This document shows positions 27,647-37,790 of a stretch of 64,000 nucleotides of DNA, piece by piece. How positions within the stretch are numbered: the stretch's first letter is position 1; each line of letters starts with the position of its first letter. The notes under the pieces were generated by a model. It had not been told where the DNA came from. It was given only the letters and a program-made list of their open reading frames with translations, and did not search any database. Position numbers and translations under genes: made by a program. This stretch comes from Sinorhizobium sp. 8-89 (GTDB taxonomy: Bacteria; Pseudomonadota; Alphaproteobacteria; Rhizobiales; Rhizobiaceae): assembly GCF_030124325.1 (NCBI RefSeq), contig NZ_JASKLR010000001.1, positions 354,427-418,426 of the forward strand, given 5' to 3'.

Positions 27647-27662
27647 TCAAACTGTGGTTTGA
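27647..27662. promoter_or_regulatory. inverted repeat upstream of ctaC (possible operator)
   Basis: TCAAAC (27647-27652) and GTTTGA (27657-27662) are separated by 4 bases, a 6-4-6 dyad typical of dimeric regulator sites. The protein that would bind is not identifiable. Confidence 0.4.
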
Positions 27663-27697
27663 AGCGCTGCAGTATCGCAGGGATTCTGCGTTTCGGT

Positions 27698-27711
27698 TTG
27701 ATCCTGATCAA
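27698..27711. promoter_or_regulatory. perfect FNR/FixK-type box in front of ctaC
   Basis: TTGATCCTGATCAA matches the anaerobox pattern TTGAT-N4-ATCAA on both arms. It ends 20 bases before the ctaC start codon. A box this close to the start would usually lie at or after the transcription start, which suggests repression; the start site itself is unknown. Confidence 0.7.
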
Positions 27712-27731
27712 GCGCATTGGGGAGACACATT

Positions 27732-28616
27732 GTGAAAAACAAGGCTTATGCAGTTCTGGCAGCGCTTGCCTGTCTGCTTTTTGCTTCGAGCGCCTTTGCT
27801 GACAAGCCTGTCGAATGGCAGACGAGTCTTCAGACGGCCGCGACCGGCATCATGGAAGAAATAACGTGGTTTGAACGTTACACACTGTGGTTCATCATCC
27901 CGATCACGCTCTTCGTTCTCCTCCTGCTGATTGTCGTTGTGGTCAAATTCCGCGAAGGCGCCAATCCGGTTCCTTCCAGGACCAGCCACAACACCGCGAT
28001 CGAAGTTCTCTGGACCGTCGGTCCGGTTATCGTTCTGCTTTTCCTCGCTATTCCGTCCTTCCAGCTTCTGACCGCGCAGCTGACGCCGCCGCAGAACCCG
28101 GATCTGACGGTCAAGGCGACCGGCAACCAGTGGTATTGGTCGTACGAATATGAGGTCGGTGAAAATCCGCTTTCCTTCGACAGTCTGCTGATGAAGGAAG
28201 AGGATCGCGCGAGCCTCGGCAAGGAAGACAAGGCCCAGTATCCGCGCCTTCTCGCCGTCGACAACGAAGTGGTCGTGCCCGTCGGCAAGACAGTCCGCAT
28301 GCTCGTGACGGCTGCCGACGTTATCCATGCCTTTGCCATGCCGGCTTTCGGTGTGAAGATCGACGCCGTCCCTGGTCGCCTCAACGAAACCTGGTTCAAG
28401 GCTGACCGCGAAGGCCTTTATTATGGTCAGTGTTCCGAGCTCTGCGGCAAGGATCACGCCTACATGCCGATCGCCATTCGCGTTGTCGCGCAGGATAAAT
28501 ACGACGCCTGGCTCGCTGCCGCTGCAAGCAATCTCGGCGAAGCGAACAAGGCGCTCATGGCGTCCATCGACGGCACGGCCAAGACCGTTGACGTCGCCGC
28601 AAACGCCGCACAGTAA
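27732..28616 (+). CDS. ctaC: cytochrome c oxidase subunit II
   Basis: A 294-residue subunit of the aa3-type oxidase. It has a signal peptide (KNKAYAVLAALACLLFASSAFA), two membrane helices (YTLWFIIPITLFVLLLLIVVVVKF; IEVLWTVGPVIVLLFLAIPSFQLL) and a periplasmic CuA cupredoxin. The CuA ligands are seen in FYGQ-like YYGQCSELCGKDHAYMPI and in the HAFAMPAFGVK loop. It accepts electrons from cytochrome c. It starts with GTG at 27732 behind GGGAGA and leads the cta operon. Confidence 0.96.
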   Translation: MKNKAYAVLAALACLLFASSAFADKPVEWQTSLQTAATGIMEEITWFERYTLWFIIPITLFVLLLLIVVVVKFREGANPVPSRTSHNTAIEVLWTVGPVIVLLFLAIPSFQLLTAQLTPPQNPDLTVKATGNQWYWSYEYEVGENPLSFDSLLMKEEDRASLGKEDKAQYPRLLAVDNEVVVPVGKTVRMLVTAADVIHAFAMPAFGVKIDAVPGRLNETWFKADREGLYYGQCSELCGKDHAYMPIAIRVVAQDKYDAWLAAAASNLGEANKALMASIDGTAKTVDVAANAAQ

Positions 28617-28633
28617 TCGGAAGGGGAGCTTGA

Positions 28634-30325
<1,692 letters not shown>

Positions 30326-30338
30326 CGGGGAACGAACA

Positions 30339-30362
30339 GAAGCCGCCGGTTCCGGCGGCTTC
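30339..30362 (+). other. stem-loop between ctaD and ctaB
   Basis: GAAGCCGCCG (30339-30348) pairs with CGGCGGCTTC (30353-30362) around a 4-base loop. No T-run follows, so it may protect or process the operon mRNA rather than end it. Confidence 0.6.
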
Positions 30363-30423
30363 ACACCGCCGGCCCGCCGGCAGAATGCGGCTGTCGCCGC
30401 CGCAGCAGTTTCAAGGACGAGAC

Positions 30424-31380
30424 ATGACGCTCATGGACAATCACGAAGCAGTCGGCATGGAAGGCGCACCGCGCCTGTCCGAGGCCTCTGCGCGCGATTA
30501 TTTCGAGCTTCTGAAACCGCGCGTCATGTCTCTCGTCGTCTTTACAGCCTTTGCCGGGCTCGTCCTTGCGCCAGGACAAATTAATCCGTTCATCGGCTTC
30601 ATCGCCATCCTGTGCATCGCCGTCGGCGCCGGCGCCTCCGGTGCGCTGAACATGTGGTACGACGCCGATATCGATGCCGTCATGAGCCGCACGGCCAAGC
30701 GTCCCATTCCCGCCGGCAAGATCCTGCCTGAGGAGGCGCTCGCCTTCGGCCTGACGCTATCAGCATTTTCCGTGATCATCCTCGGGCTCGCCGTCAATTG
30801 GCTCGCAGCCGGGTTGCTCGCCTTTACGATTTTCTTCTATGCCGTCATCTACACAATGTGGCTGAAGCGCTCGACGCCGCAGAACATCGTTATCGGCGGT
30901 GCTGCCGGAGCCTTCCCGCCGATGATCGGCTGGGCCTGCGTGACGGGCGGCGTATCGATCGAAAGCATCGTGCTTTTCCTCATCACCTTTCTCTGGACGC
31001 CGGCCCATTTCTGGGCGCTGGCCTTGTTCAAGATGCGTGACTACGGTGCTGTCGGCGTGCCGATGATGCCCAACGTCTGTGGTGAGGCGACGACGAAGAA
31101 GCAGATCGTCATCTACGCCGTCTTGACCGCTCTTATCGGTATCTGTCCCACCTTCCTCGACTTTGCGAGCCTTGGCTATGGGGCGTTCGCCACTGTCATG
31201 GGCCTGGGGTTCGTCTGGTACTCAATCGCCGTCCTGCGCATGCCCGAAGGAGATGAGAGAATGGTCCCGGCCAAGAAACTCTTCGCCTTTTCGATTGCCT
31301 ATCTCTTTGCGATCTTCTCGGCCCTGGTGGTCGATCACATGATCGCCCAGATCTGGCTCAACGCCGGAGGTATCGCCTGA
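30424..31380 (+). CDS. ctaB: protohaem IX farnesyltransferase (haem o synthase)
   Basis: A 318-residue membrane prenyltransferase of the UbiA family. It transfers farnesyl to haem b to make haem o, which is then converted to haem a for the oxidase. Motifs are [24 protein letters not shown] (first Asp-rich motif near residue 75), [53 protein letters not shown], and about eight hydrophobic segments. It overlaps the next small gene by one base (TGATG), showing tight coupling. Confidence 0.96.
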   Translation: MTLMDNHEAVGMEGAPRLSEASARDYFELLKPRVMSLVVFTAFAGLVLAPGQINPFIGFIAILCIAVGAGASGALNMWYDADIDAVMSRTAKRPIPAGKILPEEALAFGLTLSAFSVIILGLAVNWLAAGLLAFTIFFYAVIYTMWLKRSTPQNIVIGGAAGAFPPMIGWACVTGGVSIESIVLFLITFLWTPAHFWALALFKMRDYGAVGVPMMPNVCGEATTKKQIVIYAVLTALIGICPTFLDFASLGYGAFATVMGLGFVWYSIAVLRMPEGDERMVPAKKLFAFSIAYLFAIFSALVVDHMIAQIWLNAGGIA

Positions 31381-31520
31381 TGGAAACCGTCAAACTCAGC
31401 GAAGCGCAGCGCAAGTCGCGGCGCGGCCGCAACATCGCTCTTGGTCTGGTGCTCGCCTCTCTCGTCGCGCTTTTCTACGTCGTTACGCTGATCAAGTTCG
31501 GCAACGGCATGGTTCATTAA
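31380..31520 (+). CDS. coxF: CoxF-like single-helix cytochrome oxidase assembly protein
   Basis: A 46-residue gene that short-ORF filters miss. It begins in the ctaB stop codon and reads [18 protein letters not shown], then one transmembrane helix [20 protein letters not shown], then KFGNGMVH. This is the small CoxF/CcoS-like protein usually found between ctaB and ctaG in alphaproteobacterial oxidase operons. It is followed after 11 bp by ctaG. The biochemical role is not established; a scaffold role in assembly is inferred from context. Confidence 0.85.
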   Translation: METVKLSEAQRKSRRGRNIALGLVLASLVALFYVVTLIKFGNGMVH

Positions 31521-31531
31521 GAAGGCCGCGC

Positions 31532-32137
31532 ATGACCAACGCCCCGCAACCGACCCGGAAAGAGCGCGCAAACGGCGTGATCGTCGGCACATGCATCGCC
31601 TTCGTGGCGGGCATGGTGGGCATGGCCTATGCCGCGGTGCCGCTCTACGACATGTTCTGCCGGGTGACGGGCTATAACGGCACGACGCAGCGGGTCGAGC
31701 AGGCTTCGGACGTCATCCTCGACGAGAAGGTCAAGGTTACTTTCGACGCCAACACGTCGTCGGGCCTGCCCTGGGAATTCAAGCCCGTCCAGCGCGACAT
31801 CGACGTCAGGATCGGGGAGACCGTGCAGGTCACCTATCGGGCGAAAAATCTATCGTCCAAGCCGACGACCGGTCAGGCGACCTTCAACGTGACGCCGATG
31901 GCGGCCGGCGCCTATTTCAACAAGGTGCAATGCTTCTGCTTCACCGAAACGACCCTGCAACCCGGTGAAGAGATGGAGATGCCAGTCGTCTTCTTCGTGG
32001 ACCCGGAGATCGTCAAGGCGGTTGAGACCAAGGGCATCAAGACACTTACGCTGTCCTACGCCTTCTACCCGCGCGAACCGTCAAAGCCGCTTGCCGGAGT
32101 GAAGGCTAAGACAGGTGCAGCTGAGAACAAACTTTGA
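31532..32137 (+). CDS. ctaG: cytochrome c oxidase assembly protein CtaG (Cox11)
   Basis: A 201-residue Cox11-type copper chaperone that loads the CuB site of subunit I. It has an N-terminal transmembrane helix ([35 protein letters not shown]) and a periplasmic immunoglobulin-like domain. The copper-binding cysteine motif is [31 protein letters not shown]. It stands between coxF and ctaE. Confidence 0.95.
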   Translation: MTNAPQPTRKERANGVIVGTCIAFVAGMVGMAYAAVPLYDMFCRVTGYNGTTQRVEQASDVILDEKVKVTFDANTSSGLPWEFKPVQRDIDVRIGETVQVTYRAKNLSSKPTTGQATFNVTPMAAGAYFNKVQCFCFTETTLQPGEEMEMPVVFFVDPEIVKAVETKGIKTLTLSYAFYPREPSKPLAGVKAKTGAAENKL

Positions 32138-32201
32138 CAGAGGGCCTGTTTCGGCTATGCCGGGCGGGCGACAAGAGAAAGACCTATCGGGGATTACTGA
32201 C

Positions 32202-33080
32202 ATGGCCGATGCGCATCAGAAGAATCACGACTATCACATCATCGACCCGAGCCCGTGGCCGCTGCTCGCCTCCATCGGCGCCTTCGTCATGGCTGTCGGC
32301 GGCGTAGGCTTCATGCGCTACGCCTCCGGTGGCTCGTTCAAGCTGTTCGGTGCGGAACTTGCCAATCCCTGGGTCTTCTTCATCGGCCTGGCGCTCGTGC
32401 TCTATACCATGTTCGGCTGGTGGTCGGACACGATCAAGGAAGCAAATGAAGGACATCATACCCGCGTCGTGTCGTTGCACCTGCGCTACGGTATGATCAT
32501 GTTCATCGCTTCGGAGGTGATGTTCTTCGTGGCCTGGTTCTGGGCCTTCTTCGATGCGAGCCTCTTTGCAGGCGAAGCGATCCAGGCGGCGCGCACGACC
32601 TACACCGGCGGCGTCTGGCCGCCGAAGGGCATCGAGGTCCTCGATCCGTGGCACCTGCCGCTCTACAACACCGTCATCCTGCTTTTGTCCGGCACGACCG
32701 TGACCTGGGCACACCATGCGCTGCTTCACAATGACCGCAAGGGTCTGGTCTACGGCCTGACGCTGACGGTTCTGCTCGGCGTCCTGTTCTCCTTCGTCCA
32801 GGGCTATGAATATGCGCATGCGCCGTTCGCCTTCCGGGACTCCATCTACGGCGCAACCTTCTTCATGGCCACCGGCTTCCACGGTTTCCACGTGCTCGTC
32901 GGAACGATCTTCCTGCTGGTCTGCCTGTTGCGGGCAATGCGTGGCGACTTCACTCCGAAGCAGCATTTTGGCTTCGAAGCGGCCGCCTGGTACTGGCACT
33001 TCGTTGACGTAGTCTGGCTGTTCCTCTTCTTCTCCATCTACATCTGGGGCAGCTGGGGTGCGCCGGTCGCCCACGGCTAA
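32202..33080 (+). CDS. ctaE: cytochrome c oxidase subunit III
   Basis: A 292-residue, seven-helix subunit stabilising the proton-pumping core. Conserved features are YHIIDPSPWPLLASIGAF, RYGMIMFIASEVMFFVAWFWAFF, WPPKGIEVLDPWHLPLYNTVILLLSGTTVTWAHHALL, GFHGFHVLVGTIFLLVCLLR, and the C-terminal YWHFVDVVWLFLFFSIYIWG. The ATG at 32202 begins MADAHQKNHDYHIIDPS, typical of rhizobia. Confidence 0.96.
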   Translation: MADAHQKNHDYHIIDPSPWPLLASIGAFVMAVGGVGFMRYASGGSFKLFGAELANPWVFFIGLALVLYTMFGWWSDTIKEANEGHHTRVVSLHLRYGMIMFIASEVMFFVAWFWAFFDASLFAGEAIQAARTTYTGGVWPPKGIEVLDPWHLPLYNTVILLLSGTTVTWAHHALLHNDRKGLVYGLTLTVLLGVLFSFVQGYEYAHAPFAFRDSIYGATFFMATGFHGFHVLVGTIFLLVCLLRAMRGDFTPKQHFGFEAAAWYWHFVDVVWLFLFFSIYIWGSWGAPVAHG

Positions 33081-33107
33081 GGGGCCGGCGAAGGTGCATT
33101 GAGTTCG

Positions 33108-33137
33108 GGGGCGGCCTGCGGAAAATGCGGCCGCCCC
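33108..33137 (+). other. GC-rich stem-loop between ctaE and DUF983 gene
   Basis: GGGGCGGCC (33108-33116) pairs with GGCCGCCCC (33129-33137) around a 12-base loop, without a following T-run. It may act as an mRNA stability or partial termination element. Confidence 0.55.
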
Positions 33138-33157
33138 TTGCATTTGGAGATTGAACA

Positions 33158-33541
33158 ATGACTGACGACAAGGCGCTCTATCCGCCGGTCGATCCGATCA
33201 TGACCGGCATCAAGGGGCACTGCCCGCGCTGCGGCCAAGGTCAGCTCTTCGATGGTTTCCTCAAACTGCGCCCGGCCTGCAGCAATTGCGAACTCGACTA
33301 TCGTTTCGCCGATTCCGGCGACGGGCCCGTCGTCTTCGTGATTCTGATCGTCGGCTTCATCGTCGTCGGAGCGGCGCTGTGGATGGAGGTCAACATCAAC
33401 CCGCCGCTTTGGTTGCACTTCCTGCTCTGGATACCGCTCGCGACGGTGCTTAGCCTTGGGTTGACCCGGATACTGAAGGGCGTGCTGATCAACCTGCAAT
33501 ACCGCAACAGCGCGCGTCCGGGTGAAATTGACCGTGGTTGA
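33158..33541 (+). CDS. DUF983 zinc-ribbon membrane protein
   Basis: A 127-residue protein with a N-terminal zinc ribbon (CPRCGQGQLFDGFLKLRPACSNC, four cysteines) and two membrane helices (VVFVILIVGFIVVGAALWMEV; LHFLLWIPLATVLSLGLTRIL). DUF983 genes commonly follow oxidase operons. A role in copper or haem delivery is guessed from context only. It overlaps surf1 by 20 bp. Confidence 0.86.
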   Translation: MTDDKALYPPVDPIMTGIKGHCPRCGQGQLFDGFLKLRPACSNCELDYRFADSGDGPVVFVILIVGFIVVGAALWMEVNINPPLWLHFLLWIPLATVLSLGLTRILKGVLINLQYRNSARPGEIDRG

Positions 33542-34310
33542 AGAACGCAAGCCGGTGCCTCGCGGCCGCGTCGTCGGGATTGCCGGCCTTCTCCTCGTGG
33601 TCGCGGCCCTCGGCGTGCTTGTGTCCCTCGGCACATGGCAGATGCAGCGGCTTCAATGGAAGGAAGCGTTGCTGACCGCGATCGCCGAGCGGCGCACTGC
33701 GCCCCCGGTCTCGCTCAAGGAAATCGAGACGATGGCCGCCGCCGGCGACGATATCGACTATCGCACGGTGCGCGTTTCGGGAGTCTACGACCACGGCAAG
33801 GAGCGTCACTTCTTTGCGACCCACGAAGGCCGCACCGGCTATTATGTCTTCACTCCGCTGATACTCGACGACAGCCGTGCCCTGTTCGTCAATCGCGGTT
33901 TCGTGCCGTTCGAGAAGAAGGACGCATCGACACGTCCTCAGGGGCAGGTTGCCGGAACGGTAACGGTGAATGGACTCGCCCGCCCGAGACTTCTCGAGAA
34001 GCCTTCCTCGCTCGTTCCCGACAACGACGTCGCCAAGAACATCTTCTACTGGAAAGATCTCGATGCCATGGCGGACGCGGCGGGCATTGCGACCGAGCAG
34101 ATCGTCCCCTTTTTCGTGGACGCGGATGCCTCCGCAAATCCCGGCGGCCTGCCGATCGGCGGCGTCACGCAATTCGATCTGCCGAACAACCACCTGCAGT
34201 ATGCCCTTACCTGGTACGGCCTCGCGGCCGCGCTCGTGGCGGTGAGCGGCGCCTACCTCTATCGGCGCAGACGGCAGCCCGCCCGGGAAAACGCTGCTCC
34301 GCACGTCTGA
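33522..34310 (+). CDS. surf1: SURF1-family cytochrome oxidase assembly protein
   Basis: A 262-residue protein with the SURF1 layout: N-terminal helix (VVGIAGLLLVVAALGVLVSLGTWQMQRLQWKEALL), a periplasmic domain (VRVSGVYDHGKERHFFATHEGRTGYYVFTPLIL, VNRGFVPFEKK), and C-terminal NNHLQYALTWYGLAAALVAVSGAYLYRRRR. SURF1 helps insert haem a into subunit I. The GTG at 33522 overlaps the DUF983 gene; a GTG at 33534 is an alternative. It closes the oxidase operon. Confidence 0.92.
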   Translation: MKLTVVEERKPVPRGRVVGIAGLLLVVAALGVLVSLGTWQMQRLQWKEALLTAIAERRTAPPVSLKEIETMAAAGDDIDYRTVRVSGVYDHGKERHFFATHEGRTGYYVFTPLILDDSRALFVNRGFVPFEKKDASTRPQGQVAGTVTVNGLARPRLLEKPSSLVPDNDVAKNIFYWKDLDAMADAAGIATEQIVPFFVDADASANPGGLPIGGVTQFDLPNNHLQYALTWYGLAAALVAVSGAYLYRRRRQPARENAAPHV

Positions 34311-34427
34311 GCCGAGGCATCACAGGCGCATGCAAGCTTTCACGTGACCCTATCCGAAGATACGGCACGACACTCTCAAGGTCCGCCTCTGCCGGGCGCG
34401 CCATTTGCTTGGCTAGAAGTGTTCTTC

Positions 34428-34455
34428 CTTGTGTGTGTGGTCGTTGCCGCTATAT
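34428..34455 (+). promoter_or_regulatory. candidate sigma70 promoter of ispH
   Basis: CTTGTG (34428-34433) and a perfect CTATAT (34450-34455) are separated by 16 bases, in the rhizobial sigma70 style. It lies 91 bases before the ispH ATG in a 236-bp gap. Confidence 0.6.
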
Positions 34456-34546
34456 ATGGCCCATGGTTGGTCGAGCCCCGCATGTTTTGAGGCGAGGGTT
34501 GCCCGGCGATATTCGCGCTCCTGTTTGTCCTACCGATTCGTGACTC

Positions 34547-35557
34547 ATGGCCTCATCCGCGGCAGAAAAATCTCCGATTACCATTCGCCTCTGCGGTCCG
34601 CGCGGCTTCTGCGCCGGCGTTGATAGGGCGATCCAGATCGTCGTGCTGGCGTTGAAGGAGTTCGGCGCGCCGGTCTACGTCCGCCACGAGATCGTGCACA
34701 ACCGCTATGTCGTCGAAGGGCTCGAAGCCAAGGGTGCGATCTTCGTCGAGGAGCTCGACGAGATTCCGCCCGAGCATCGCAAGCAGCCGGTCGTCTTTTC
34801 GGCCCATGGCGTTCCGAAGTCGGTGCCGGCGGATGCGGACGCGCGCAATCTCTTCTATCTCGACGCCACCTGCCCGCTTGTCTCGAAGGTGCACAAGCAG
34901 GCGATGCGTCACCATCGGCTGGGACGCCATGTCGTGCTCATCGGCCATGCCGGGCACCCGGAGGTTATCGGCACGATGGGCCAGTTGCCCGAGGGCGCGG
35001 TGTCGCTCGTCGAGACGGTCGAGGACGCGGAGGTCTATATGCCTCCGGATCCCGATAATCTCGGATTCGTGACCCAGACGACCCTGTCGGTGGACGATAC
35101 CGCCGGCGTGATCAAGCGGCTCCACGAGCGCTTCCCCAATCTGACGGCGCCGGCTGCCGATTCGATCTGCTACGCGACCACGAACCGTCAGGAAGCGGTC
35201 AAGCAGGCGGCGCCCGGCTGCGACCTGTTCCTGATCGTCGGCGCGCCGAATTCATCCAATTCCAAGCGTCTCGTCGAAGTGGCGCTCAGGGCCGGGGCAA
35301 AAAAATCGGCGCTGGTCCAGCGCGCGTCGGAAATCGACTGGGAAGCGATCGGGAATATCTCTACAGTCGGCCTGTCCGCCGGCGCGTCTGCGCCGGAAGT
35401 CATCGTCAACGAAATCATCGAGGCGTTCCGCGAGCGTTATGACGCGAGGGTGGAGCTTGCCGATACGGTCGAGGAAAACGAGAACTTCCTCGTCAACCGC
35501 GAGCTGCGTCACGTCGAACTGACCGCCGCCGACATGGCTTTCGTCAACGGCGAATAA
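34547..35557 (+). CDS. ispH: 4-hydroxy-3-methylbut-2-enyl diphosphate reductase
   Basis: A 336-residue iron-sulfur enzyme performing the last MEP step, giving IPP and DMAPP. The three [4Fe-4S] cysteines are in [30 protein letters not shown] and [20 protein letters not shown] and [11 protein letters not shown] are further conserved histidine blocks, and [12 protein letters not shown] is the C-terminal signature. The first pathway enzyme, Dxs, is at the left of the window. Confidence 0.97.
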   Translation: MASSAAEKSPITIRLCGPRGFCAGVDRAIQIVVLALKEFGAPVYVRHEIVHNRYVVEGLEAKGAIFVEELDEIPPEHRKQPVVFSAHGVPKSVPADADARNLFYLDATCPLVSKVHKQAMRHHRLGRHVVLIGHAGHPEVIGTMGQLPEGAVSLVETVEDAEVYMPPDPDNLGFVTQTTLSVDDTAGVIKRLHERFPNLTAPAADSICYATTNRQEAVKQAAPGCDLFLIVGAPNSSNSKRLVEVALRAGAKKSALVQRASEIDWEAIGNISTVGLSAGASAPEVIVNEIIEAFRERYDARVELADTVEENENFLVNRELRHVELTAADMAFVNGE

Positions 35558-35636
35558 ACCGGATCATGAAGGTGTGCGGTCGCGCGCCGCAGCCCGCTGC
35601 ATCCTACCCGACTTGCGTTTCTGAAAGTGGCGAGCC

Positions 35637-36617
35637 TTGGCAGTTTATACCGACATCACGGAAGACGATCTGATCCGTTTTCTGGCGGCCTATGACGTGG
35701 GAGCACTGACCTCTTACAAGGGCATTGCGGAAGGCGTCGAAAATTCGAACTTCCTCCTCCACACGACCAAGGGCTCCTATATCCTGACGCTATATGAAAA
35801 GCGCGTGAACGCGGACGACCTGCCGTTCTTCCTGGGCCTGATGCATCATCTGGCCGAAAGGGGCCTGTCCTGCCCGCTGCCGCTGCCGCGCGCGGATGGC
35901 AAGCTTCTGGGAGAACTGTCCGGCCGCCCGGCTGCGGTGATTTCCTTCCTCGAAGGCATGTGGCTGAGAAAGCCAGAGGCGCGGCATTGCCGCGAGGTCG
36001 GCCGCGCGCTCGCCGCCATGCATGTTGCTGGCCAGGATTTTCCCTTGAAGCGCGGCAACGCGCTTTCGGTCGGTGGCTGGCGTCCGCTCTGGCAGAATTC
36101 GGAGGCCCGTGCCGATGAGGTGCAGGCCGGCTTGAAGGACGAGATCGCGGCGGAGTTGAGCTATCTGGAGGCTCATTGGCCGAAGGACCTGCCGGAAGGC
36201 GTCATTCATGCGGATCTCTTCCCGGACAATGTCTTCTTCCTTGGCGATCGTCTGTCGGGTCTCATCGACTTTTATTTCGCCTGCAACGATTTTCTCGCCT
36301 ATGACGTCGCCGTCTGCCTGAACTCCTGGTGCTTCGAGAAGAACGGCTCCTACAACATCACCAAGGGCATGGCGCTGCTGGCGGGCTACCAGAGCGTACG
36401 AAGGCTGACGGCGGAAGAAGTGGCCGCCCTGCCGTTGCTTGCGCGCGGGTCGGCCTTACGCTTCTTCCTGACGCGTCTCTATGATTGGCTGATGACGCCA
36501 CCCGGCGCGCTCGTGGTGAAGAAGGACCCGCTCGAATATCTGACCAAGATCCGCTTCCATCGCGCCATCCTGTCGAGCGCCGAATACGGTCTCACGCGCG
36601 AAGGGGCATCGGCATGA
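35637..36617 (+). CDS. thrB: homoserine kinase (ThrB, APH-fold type)
   Basis: A 326-residue kinase of the aminoglycoside-phosphotransferase fold, phosphorylating homoserine for threonine synthesis. It shows [17 protein letters not shown], the catalytic loop [47 protein letters not shown], and a C-terminal [22 protein letters not shown]. The start is TTG at 35637 ([15 protein letters not shown] follows), which fits the family N-terminus. It overlaps rnhA by ATGA. The partner threonine synthase is at 45707. Confidence 0.94.
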   Translation: MAVYTDITEDDLIRFLAAYDVGALTSYKGIAEGVENSNFLLHTTKGSYILTLYEKRVNADDLPFFLGLMHHLAERGLSCPLPLPRADGKLLGELSGRPAAVISFLEGMWLRKPEARHCREVGRALAAMHVAGQDFPLKRGNALSVGGWRPLWQNSEARADEVQAGLKDEIAAELSYLEAHWPKDLPEGVIHADLFPDNVFFLGDRLSGLIDFYFACNDFLAYDVAVCLNSWCFEKNGSYNITKGMALLAGYQSVRRLTAEEVAALPLLARGSALRFFLTRLYDWLMTPPGALVVKKDPLEYLTKIRFHRAILSSAEYGLTREGASA

Positions 36618-37075
36618 AGCACGTCGATATCTTTACCGACGGTGCCTGTTCGGGAAATCCCGGCCCGGGCGGCTGGGGTGCCGTGCTTCGCTATGGCGAC
36701 GTCGAGAAGGAAATGTCCGGCGGAGAGGCCGATACGACGAACAACCGCATGGAGTTGCTGGCCGCGATTTCGGCGCTGAACGCGCTGAAGCAACCCTGCG
36801 AGGTCGACCTTCACACCGACAGCAAATACGTCATGGACGGCATTTCCAAATGGATTCATGGCTGGAAGCGCAACGGTTGGAAGACCGGAGACAGGAAGCC
36901 GGTGAAGAATGGCGAACTTTGGCAGGCTCTGGATGAGGCGAGGGGCCGCCACAAGGTGACCTGGCACTGGGTCAAGGGCCATGCGGGACACCCGGAGAAC
37001 GAACGTGCGGACGAACTCGCGCGCAAGGGCATGGAACCGTTCAAGAAGTCGCGCCGCCCGGATGCAGTGCAGTAG
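36614..37075 (+). CDS. rnhA: ribonuclease HI
   Basis: A 153-residue RNase H. All catalytic residues are visible: Asp in [19 protein letters not shown], Glu in [10 protein letters not shown], Asp in [11 protein letters not shown], and Asp in [17 protein letters not shown]. It degrades RNA in RNA-DNA hybrids such as R-loops and primers. The ATG is within the thrB stop region (ATGA), so the two are translationally coupled. Confidence 0.96.
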   Translation: MKHVDIFTDGACSGNPGPGGWGAVLRYGDVEKEMSGGEADTTNNRMELLAAISALNALKQPCEVDLHTDSKYVMDGISKWIHGWKRNGWKTGDRKPVKNGELWQALDEARGRHKVTWHWVKGHAGHPENERADELARKGMEPFKKSRRPDAVQ

Positions 37076-37103
37076 AAACGGGCTGTGCTGGCAGGAAATT
37101 TCT

Positions 37104-37206
37104 CCTCACCCTAGCCTTCTCCCCACACGCGGGGAGAGGGGACTGGGTGCCGCTTGCCCCTTCGCCCCGCTTGCGGGGAGCAGGTGCCGGCAGGCGGATG
37201 AGGGGG
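37104..37206. repeat. rhizobial intergenic repeat (GC-rich, CTCACC to GATGAGGG)
   Basis: The convergent gap between rnhA and the peroxiredoxin is filled with a GC-rich repeat opening CTCACCCTAGCC and closing CAGGCGGATGAGGG. Internal short hairpins are CTCCCC/GGGGAG at 37119-37136 and CCCCGC/GCGGGG near 37165-37178. The same wording occurs widely between genes of Rhizobiales, and a decayed relative is at 3510. Confidence 0.75.
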
Positions 37207-37231
37207 TCTTTTGGACGCGCTGTGCTTCAGT

Positions 37232-37717
37232 TCAAAGCTGTTCCAGCATCGTGGCGGCGCCCGAAACCGTCGCCTGGCCGGGGGTTTCCTCGACGTTCAG
37301 CGCCTTTACCACGCCGTCTTCGACGAGCATCGAATAGCGCTTGGAGCGGATGCCGAGCGTCCCGGCCGACAGGTCGATATCCATGCCGAGCGCCTTCGTG
37401 AAGGCGGCGTCCCAGTCCGAAAGGAAATGGATTTTGCCCATGCCACCGGACGAGGTTGCCCAAGCGCCCATGACATGCAGGTCGTTGACCGCGACCACGG
37501 CAATATCGTCCACGCCGCGGGCAAGGATTGCATCGCGGTTTTCGAGATAGCCGGGAAGGTGATTGAGCGAACAGGTCGGCGTGAAGGCACCCGGCACGGC
37601 AAAAAGAACGACGCGCTTGCCTTTGAACAACTCGTCCGTCGTCACCTCGACCGGGCCGTCGGCAGTCTTTTCCTTGAAGGTTGTGGTGGGCAGCTTGTCT
37701 CCGACGGAAATAGTCAC
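37232..37717 (-). CDS. peroxiredoxin (Prx5/AhpE-like, glutaredoxin-type)
   Basis: A 161-residue thiol peroxidase. The peroxidatic site is VLFAVPGAFTPTCSLNHLPGYLE with the catalytic cysteine near residue 49. The C-terminal half has GIRSKRYSMLVEDGVVKALNVEE. This is the Prx5 form that reduces H2O2 and alkyl hydroperoxides, probably with glutathione/glutaredoxin. No resolving cysteine is seen at the C-terminus, so a 1-Cys mechanism is likely. It is monocistronic by position. Confidence 0.92.
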   Translation of the reverse strand: MTISVGDKLPTTTFKEKTADGPVEVTTDELFKGKRVVLFAVPGAFTPTCSLNHLPGYLENRDAILARGVDDIAVVAVNDLHVMGAWATSSGGMGKIHFLSDWDAAFTKALGMDIDLSAGTLGIRSKRYSMLVEDGVVKALNVEETPGQATVSGAATMLEQL

Positions 37718-37790
37718 GGTTCTCTCCTGATATAAGCGAGGTTCGGTGCGATGGGGAGCGACCGAACGCGTGAGGGACTATAGGTCGCCA

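Larger units (their letters stand above)
27377..27731. other. regulatory gap between ialB-like gene and the cta operon
   Basis: This 355-bp region holds no gene. It must contain promoters for the two divergent units. In its right part it holds the inverted repeat at 27647-27662 and a perfect FNR/FixK-type box at 27698-27711. Nothing else clear was seen in the left half. Confidence 0.6.
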
